DNA of 13,229 nucleotides. It comes from Fragilaria radians (lineage: Eukaryota > Bacillariophyta > Fragilariophyceae > Fragilariales > Fragilariaceae). Positions 8,208 to 13,229 of the stretch are shown here, in pieces. A model generated the notes under the pieces. It was not told where the DNA came from. It saw only the letters and a program-made list of their open reading frames with translations, and made no database searches. Where the stretch lies: the NCBI GenBank assembly GCA_900642245.1, contig CAAAJI010000044.1:230441-243669 (forward strand), read 5' to 3'. The first letter of the stretch is position 1; each line of letters starts with the position of its first letter. A program made the translations under genes and the position numbers.

Positions 8208-9291
8208 CGTCGAAAGTCACAGGAACGAAATTCCTCTGCAGTCGTTTGATTACGAAATTTTGCTCATGGAAAGGAAAGTTGGGAGGGTAGGGGGTGGGGT
8301 CAAGTATTTTTAAATTTTTCACCATCTGTATGAAGTCCATAAAAGCCGTGACAGAGGAATTTTCCAATTGCACAATATTCTTTAAGCAACTTGGTTGCAA
8401 GTCAGACAACAAGCATACAAGTGGCAGATTAAGAAGCAATACGGTCTTTAGAATTACAAAGATGATCTTCCCAACCTTTGGATTCCATCTACATTCAAGG
8501 AGGAGACAGTTAAGAACCATTTTCTCACAATTTATTGGAAATAGTGATCCCAACATGGCTAAATATCAGATAGTATGCATCATCTAATAAGGCATCAAAT
8601 AGTTCCATGTTTGGAATACCATTTTTGATAGCTAAAATGGCAACAAATTATGGCATGATGCAATCAAAACTGAGTTGAAGCAACCTTTGAATTATCGTCC
8701 TTGAGTCAATTGATACAGGGTCATTCCTAGTGGTTATCAGAAAATCTTTGTCTTATTACAGAGTGCAAAAATGCCTGAGAGATTCCACTCTTAGATATGA
8801 TTATCTGTGTGCAGCATAGGAAAAGCAGTCAAAGGAAGGATTTATGGAAAGCAATGGTCATATGTTGACTTTTTAACTTATCTAATCAAAAGTGCACATG
8901 TTTTGTTGGAAATGCTGATCACAGAACCTTCGGAAAAGTGGTACCTCCTTTCAGAAATGCCATTCAATATGTATACAATCCTTTGGACTGTATAGGAAAA
9001 TGAGCAAGCAATTCTACAGTGCAACAGTCTGGATGCACTCGGTTCTGTTTGTATGGATGGATATGGATACTGGTTTTGATTGACATTTTCTAGGGGGGCA
9101 TATTCACAAACGATTGCAATACTAAATAAAATTGGACTCATGTACCTTTAGATTCGAATTAGATCTATACTACAAAGAGTTGTATTCATGTTTGTAACGA
9201 TATCCATTCTAATTCAAATGAGATCATTCAGTGCAAATGGATTTATACAAAGACAGCAATGACAAAGGAATGTAAATGGATTCGCTTGTAG
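8208..9291. other. Intergenic region between aminotransferase and methyltransferase pseudogene
   Basis: This holds the presumed aminotransferase promoter but no element I can name. Short open frames on both strands have no recognisable domain. The one running out of the aminotransferase start on the minus strand (8161-8556) is out of frame with the enzyme and shows no family motif. A 12-bp inverted repeat with one mismatch (9152-9163 against 9208-9219, core TCTAATTC) lies upstream of the pseudogene. Confidence 0.45.
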
Positions 9292-9573
9292 TTGGACAAA
9301 AGTGCATTGAAACTGAATCTTAGACCAACATTCTTCCTTTCCTCAAGAAGTATTCACAACAAACCATGTACAACTTTCTTACCTGCTGCATCCTTTTTTA
9401 CAAAAGATGTTCCTAGAAAATTTAAACCATTTCCATTAGATTATCATCAAGAATTGACAGTACGAGTTGACAATCTAAATAATTTGGGCGTGGATGTGTT
9501 AAATATTGTGATATTAGTGACGTAAGAATGACCATTAACCCTAGAATTTCTTGAAGCGTGATCAGAAATTGAC

Positions 9574-9645
9574 GCGAGTGCGTATGAGAATGCGAGTGCG
9601 AATGCGAACGCGAATGCGAACGCGTATGGGAATGCGAATGCGAAT
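9574..9645 (+). repeat. Hexanucleotide tandem repeat, 12 units
   Basis: Twelve contiguous 6-bp units with consensus GCGAAT. Variants are GCGAGT, GCGTAT, GCGAAC, GAGAAT and GGGAAT. The run is GC-rich compared with its surroundings. It lies within the probable former intron (about 9490-9770) of the methyltransferase pseudogene. Confidence 0.85.
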
Positions 9646-9834
9646 GAAAAGTGATTTAAATTTATGGTAATTAGTGAACCGTGATGGAAGAGAGAGAAAA
9701 ACAGAATTTTAGGTAGAAATCATAATTCCTAGATTGAAATAATCTGTAAGCAACTAGAGATTTCTAGCAGGGTGTATGTCGTATACCAATTTCAACTGAA
9801 ACTGAAACAACAACAACAATACCAGAAGAATCTA

Positions 9835-9849
9835 CCTCCTCCTCCTCCT
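9835..9849 (+). repeat. Short (CCT)5 microsatellite
   Basis: Five CCT units within the pseudogene reading frame, where they would encode a run of serines just ahead of the WVVLVPN block. Confidence 0.7.
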
Positions 9850-10487
9850 TATGGGTTGTTTTAGTTCCCAATGTGATTCGAGGGGAACTCATTCGGTCAC
9901 GTATTTATCGGAATTTTCCATCTCATTCCAATGCTGACTTGATGGAAATATTGGAACCATAAATACAATATTAAGCACTAACTCCCAAATGTTCCTTGGC
10001 TGGTATCTGTGGTGGATGGCAGTAGCAACACATGTCTATTGAGTCACAATGATGTTGGAAAACAAACATGTCCAAGAAGCCCTAGAACAAATTACAAAAC
10101 ATTCTACCTTTCCAAACGTACAGCCAACAGTGGGGAATGATAATATATGGAAATATTGTAGTAAGCTTACTCCTCATTACAATGCACCAAAAAAAACAAG
10201 AACATCCAACAACATCATCAACATCTTTGTCTACAGTTTACGAAATTGGTTCCATGGGATTTCAACAACAATCTTCAGGTCAATTGATTGATGTTCCGTA
10301 TTGTCCCATTGCTACCCAGGCAATTAATCATCATTGGAGTCAAATGAGAGAAACTCTTCATCATAAGGCATAAATAGGTACTTTATCATCAGTGAAAAAG
10401 GGTCCTACACTTTTGTTATTGGATACAGATGATGGTGTTGTTACGGATCACAATCAATATGTCTCATCCTATTTGGATATCCTCATG

Positions 10488-10505
10488 GATGATGATGATG
10501 ATGAT
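10488..10505 (+). repeat. (GAT)6 microsatellite encoding aspartates
   Basis: Six perfect GAT units give six Asp in an acidic insert of the methyltransferase-like frame, between the VVTDHN and FRFKAGNFFQ blocks. Such low-complexity acidic inserts are common in protist proteins. Confidence 0.75.
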
Positions 10506-11246
10506 AATGTTGATGATGCTGAAATATCATACACAGAAATGGCTGAAATATCCACACAGTCCAACCATCCTCGACAATGTCATTGTTTGGTATTTCGTTT
10601 CAAGGCTGGTAATTTCTTTCAAGTGAATCCGACAATGGTACAGGTCATGGTAGATTGTATGGTTCAATATGCTCTCCAAAAGGGAACCTTGACACATAGG
10701 ACGACCCATGTCCTAGATAGTTATTGTGGTTCTGGACTGTTTGCAATTGTCATGGCCTCTCATGTACAACAATGTGTGGGTATTGAAGTCAATGAAAAGA
10801 CTGTTGAGGAAGCAACCATGAATGCAAGGCTTAACAATGTGTCACCAATTGTCTTTATAGCAGCTAGTGCCTAAGCAATCTTTTTGACAAATGCCAATAA
10901 AGTACAAGGCACAAAACTCTGCAACTCAACTAGTTTGAATACATCTACAACAATTATACCTTCTGTGGATACGTTTCCTCGTGAGACGATTGTGGCTGTA
11001 TTAGATCCACCTCGTAAGGGTTGTTTGGATGAATTCATTGAACAATTGTTGGAATATGGACCTCAACGTATTGCCTATATGAGTTGCAATGTTGTCACTC
11101 AAGCCAGGGATATCCAACCCATGATGACTGCTGTGTACAAATTAATATTTGTTCAACCCTTGGACTTATTCCCACAAACACTTCATATTGAATCTTTAAT
11201 GATGTTGGAAAAGAGGAAAGAAGGCAAGAACAACAACAATGGATAA

Positions 11247-13229
11247 TGAGAGAACGTATCAACAATAAAGTTGCAGATGACAATTAATATCTAACTTGTT
11301 GATTGTATTCAGGATTGGCAGGATTAGTATGCAAGGTTTAATCTACTGTCTAGTGAAACAGCCATATTTGTCTAAATTGTATAAACTTACGAATAGTCAT
11401 CCTCCCTGTTATATTGTCGTTCGATCAGTTTCATCATCTTTTAGAGGGTTTTTACTCCACTTTCCTCCTCACATGATGATATCACAGTGTTATATTTCTG
11501 TAACCTCCTTTTCCAACTTGGGATGTTAGACCATATGTATAGCAGGTGGCACTATTGCTGAGTTTAGGATGGGGTAATGTGGTAGAACAAAATGCCCAGT
11601 GCGTCACCTTCTTTTGATCATCTCACAAGTCTTTGTGTCGTCCAATCAAGATTTGACTCAAAGCTAGCCTAAAAACTAGCAATGATGACAAACTTATATG
11701 TCAAAGCAATAATATTGAGAGGAAATATTCCATCAGAGATTGAAAAAATCATTTGATAGAGCTCTATATTACATGCAACATATTTTTCATATGTATTGCA
11801 TACTGAGCTAAACAAATTATCCCTGTTTGTAAGTCAAAACAATCTTTCTAGCTTCTCCGGAAATCACTTGACCTGTAGTAATTGTTGATGGCTTCCAACT
11901 GCATAGGAATATCACAGCAATTCAACGGCAAGATTGCAATTACTCAACCAGAGGAGCATGTCAATCTGCAAATACAATAGTACCTTTGCTTAGTAAAGAT
12001 CTTGATACCTTTAAGACAGAATCACAATGTCCACATCCTTAAATTTAGAAGTGTTTCAATTGATTGGATTCAGTGAATGCATGCTGGAATTGTAAGACTT
12101 GTGGTTGATACCTGGAGGTTTGGTACTTAGGCTGTATCAAATAGGCAGCAAATTAATATGAACACCTGCAATTCTTCTTGCTCTTGCTTGTATACGTGAA
12201 AAACCGCAAAACTGTTGAGACCTTTGTGGAGTATACCTGCTTGTAATTCAGGGCCTTATTAATTGCTTCAGCTTGAGTGATTTGATGTGAAATGATATTT
12301 TACCCTGCAAATTGTGCATGTAAATTGGAAAGGTCCATACGGTCATGCTGTTTATTCTTATTGTCACAAATTCACTCTACAGTATGCCCACCCAATACTG
12401 TATCAGTCAATAACTGGTGGGTATGTCAACAATCTGCAACATATGTATTACCCTTCAGGTGCCCTATACCCACTAGGGTAATCAATTAACTGTCTATATC
12501 AGTCAAATCTACAGGTTAGTCCAATTCATATACCACATACGTGAGAGGAATACCTGTTCTTCCAGGGATAGTACTCAGGTAATTGATAAAACCACGACTT
12601 CAAGTGTAACAAGATTGTCTTGCTTGATATCTCCATATTGTCAAACAAGCTCTTACTGATGTCAGTGATATCAATTGCCAGCTGAATATCATCTGAGGTG
12701 AGAATATTCAACTATCTTTGCCTCCTGCATTTAATATAATTGTTGATGCGGTTCAGTGCAAGATGATACAACTCTGCGTGTTTGTACGCTTTGCATAATC
12801 ATTTACAAAGTTGGAGATATCTTTCCCTCTTTCCTGCAAATATCAAAGTTAGGAAAACATTTCTCTTGACATATATTGCTGTCTCTGTGGTGCTGAACTG
12901 GAAATCCAATCAAACAGTGTCAATCAATGTCTTAAAACTTACGCAAAGCCAAATTGGCTACTCAGGATGACAATATCCTTGTCATATCTAACCTACAATT
13001 TCAAAATCACACTAGAGAAATTCATTCCAACACACAATCTAACAATGGTTGAAGCACACCTAGATCACTCCCGCTTTACAATCAACATAGCGCAGTTGGG
13101 TCAGAATACGTCACTGAGTCCAGGTTATGAGCCATTTTATCATAATTGAGCGAGGTTGCGCGACTATCGGCAAACCTTCGGTTTTTGCCTTGACGTGAAA
13201 AATAATCACAAGCACAAGCAATGACTTAA
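11247..13229. other. Long 3' region without a supportable gene
   Basis: About 2 kb of AT-rich sequence. Open frames are at most about 77 codons, with no recognisable motif. Small palindromic structures are present: GCTAG/CTAGC near 11663-11680, an imperfect 10-bp stem at 12383-12392 with 12416-12425 (CCCACC against GGTGGG), TACCCT/AGGGTA at 12449-12480, and the hairpin at 13169-13189. No tRNA-like cloverleaf, transposase remnant or terminal repeat was found. Confidence 0.5.
13169..13189 (+). other. Short hairpin with T-run
   Basis: GGCAAACC pairs with GGTTT and GCC across a small TTC loop, leaving two T residues bulged. The stem is GC-capped but short and imperfect. It is not assigned to any gene end and may be chance. 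Confidence 0.3.

Larger units (their letters stand above)
9292..11246 (+). pseudogene. Decayed tRNA (uracil-5-)-methyltransferase-like gene (TrmA/Trm2/RumA superfamily)
   Basis: Intact relatives make 5-methyluridine in tRNA using S-adenosylmethionine and a catalytic Cys. Segments appear in family order. 9292-9489 reads FPLDYHQELTVRVDNLNNLG, the start of a TRAM-like domain. After a probable intron, 9771-9959 gives WVVLVPNVIRGE and RIYRNFPSHSNADLMEILEP. Next come PKCSLAGICGG (iron-sulfur type Cys cluster), VQEALEQI, CSKLTPHYNAP, GSMGFQQQSS, FKAGNFFQVNP, DSYCGSGLF (SAM motif), VGIEVNEK, LDPPRKG and YMSCN with the catalytic Cys, then LFPQT. Damage: in-frame stops at 9960, 9972, 10023, 10050, 10371 and 10872; a one-base loss near 10060 and a compensating shift near the A-run at about 10190-10197; and Cys replaced by Trp at 10017-10019 in the expected CGGCQYQH. 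No ATG opens the first segment (TAG at 9289-9291). Conserved words remain between lesions, so the loss looks fairly recent. Confidence 0.88.

Noticed and set aside
8161..8556. 131-codon minus-strand frame overlapping the aminotransferase start, considered as an N-terminal extension
   Set aside because: It is in a different frame, and the in-frame TGA at 8219-8217 with no acceptor after it blocks any fusion with the enzyme.
9771..11246. Stop codon reassignment or programmed recoding in the methyltransferase-like frame
   Set aside because: All three stop codons appear, in places of different expected residues, together with frameshifts and a lost Cys. The intact genes nearby use TAG and TGA as normal stops.
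13169..13189. Rho-independent terminator
   Set aside because: The window is eukaryotic, no gene ends nearby, and the stem is short and bulged.
1..13229. tRNA genes, CRISPR arrays, transposases, LTR or terminal inverted repeat elements, biosynthetic clusters
   Set aside because: Scanning by eye found no T-loop-like consensus in a foldable context, no regularly spaced repeats with spacers, and no transposase or reverse transcriptase motifs. Only a systematic search could exclude very degraded remnants.

Overview
This is an AT-rich, gene-poor stretch of a eukaryotic nuclear genome. The evidence is GT-AG introns that restore reading frames, codon-level matches to eukaryotic-type enzymes, long intergenic spacers, and no operons or Shine-Dalgarno sites. 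Short introns (52 nt in one gene pair, 172 nt in another gene) together with single-exon genes would suit a microalga or other protist. A stramenopile such as a diatom is my best guess, but the window alone does not prove it.

Layout. (1) 1-4080: two diverged copies of one small two-exon gene, both on the minus strand about 3.05 kb apart (654-1026 and 3703-4075). Each lies in a roughly 0.65-0.7 kb duplicated block. Each encodes a 106-residue protein with one probable membrane segment followed by a charged helical tail. I do not recognise the family. Between the copies are about 2.4 kb with no supportable gene and one strong inverted repeat. (2) 4080-5595: an intergenic stretch with two G-box-like CACGTG elements in inverted orientation and a degenerate direct repeat. 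(3) 5596-6670: a complete two-exon spermidine synthase on the plus strand. (4) 6744-8207: a single-exon class I PLP-dependent aminotransferase on the minus strand, convergent with spermidine synthase and only 73 bp from it. (5) 9292-11246: a decayed tRNA (uracil-5-)-methyltransferase-like gene on the plus strand, with at least six in-frame stops, two mutually compensating frameshifts and a replaced conserved cysteine. A 12-unit hexanucleotide repeat sits in what looks like its former intron. (6) 11250-13229: no gene that I can support.

The genes do not form an obvious pathway. Spermidine synthase acts in polyamine synthesis. The aminotransferase resembles glutamine transaminase K/methionine aminotransferase-type enzymes, so a link through methionine salvage (recycling of methylthioadenosine made by spermidine synthase) is conceivable, but nothing in the sequence demonstrates it. 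No mobile element, CRISPR array, tRNA or rRNA was found. The least explained items are the paralogous small membrane-protein genes and the methyltransferase pseudogene.
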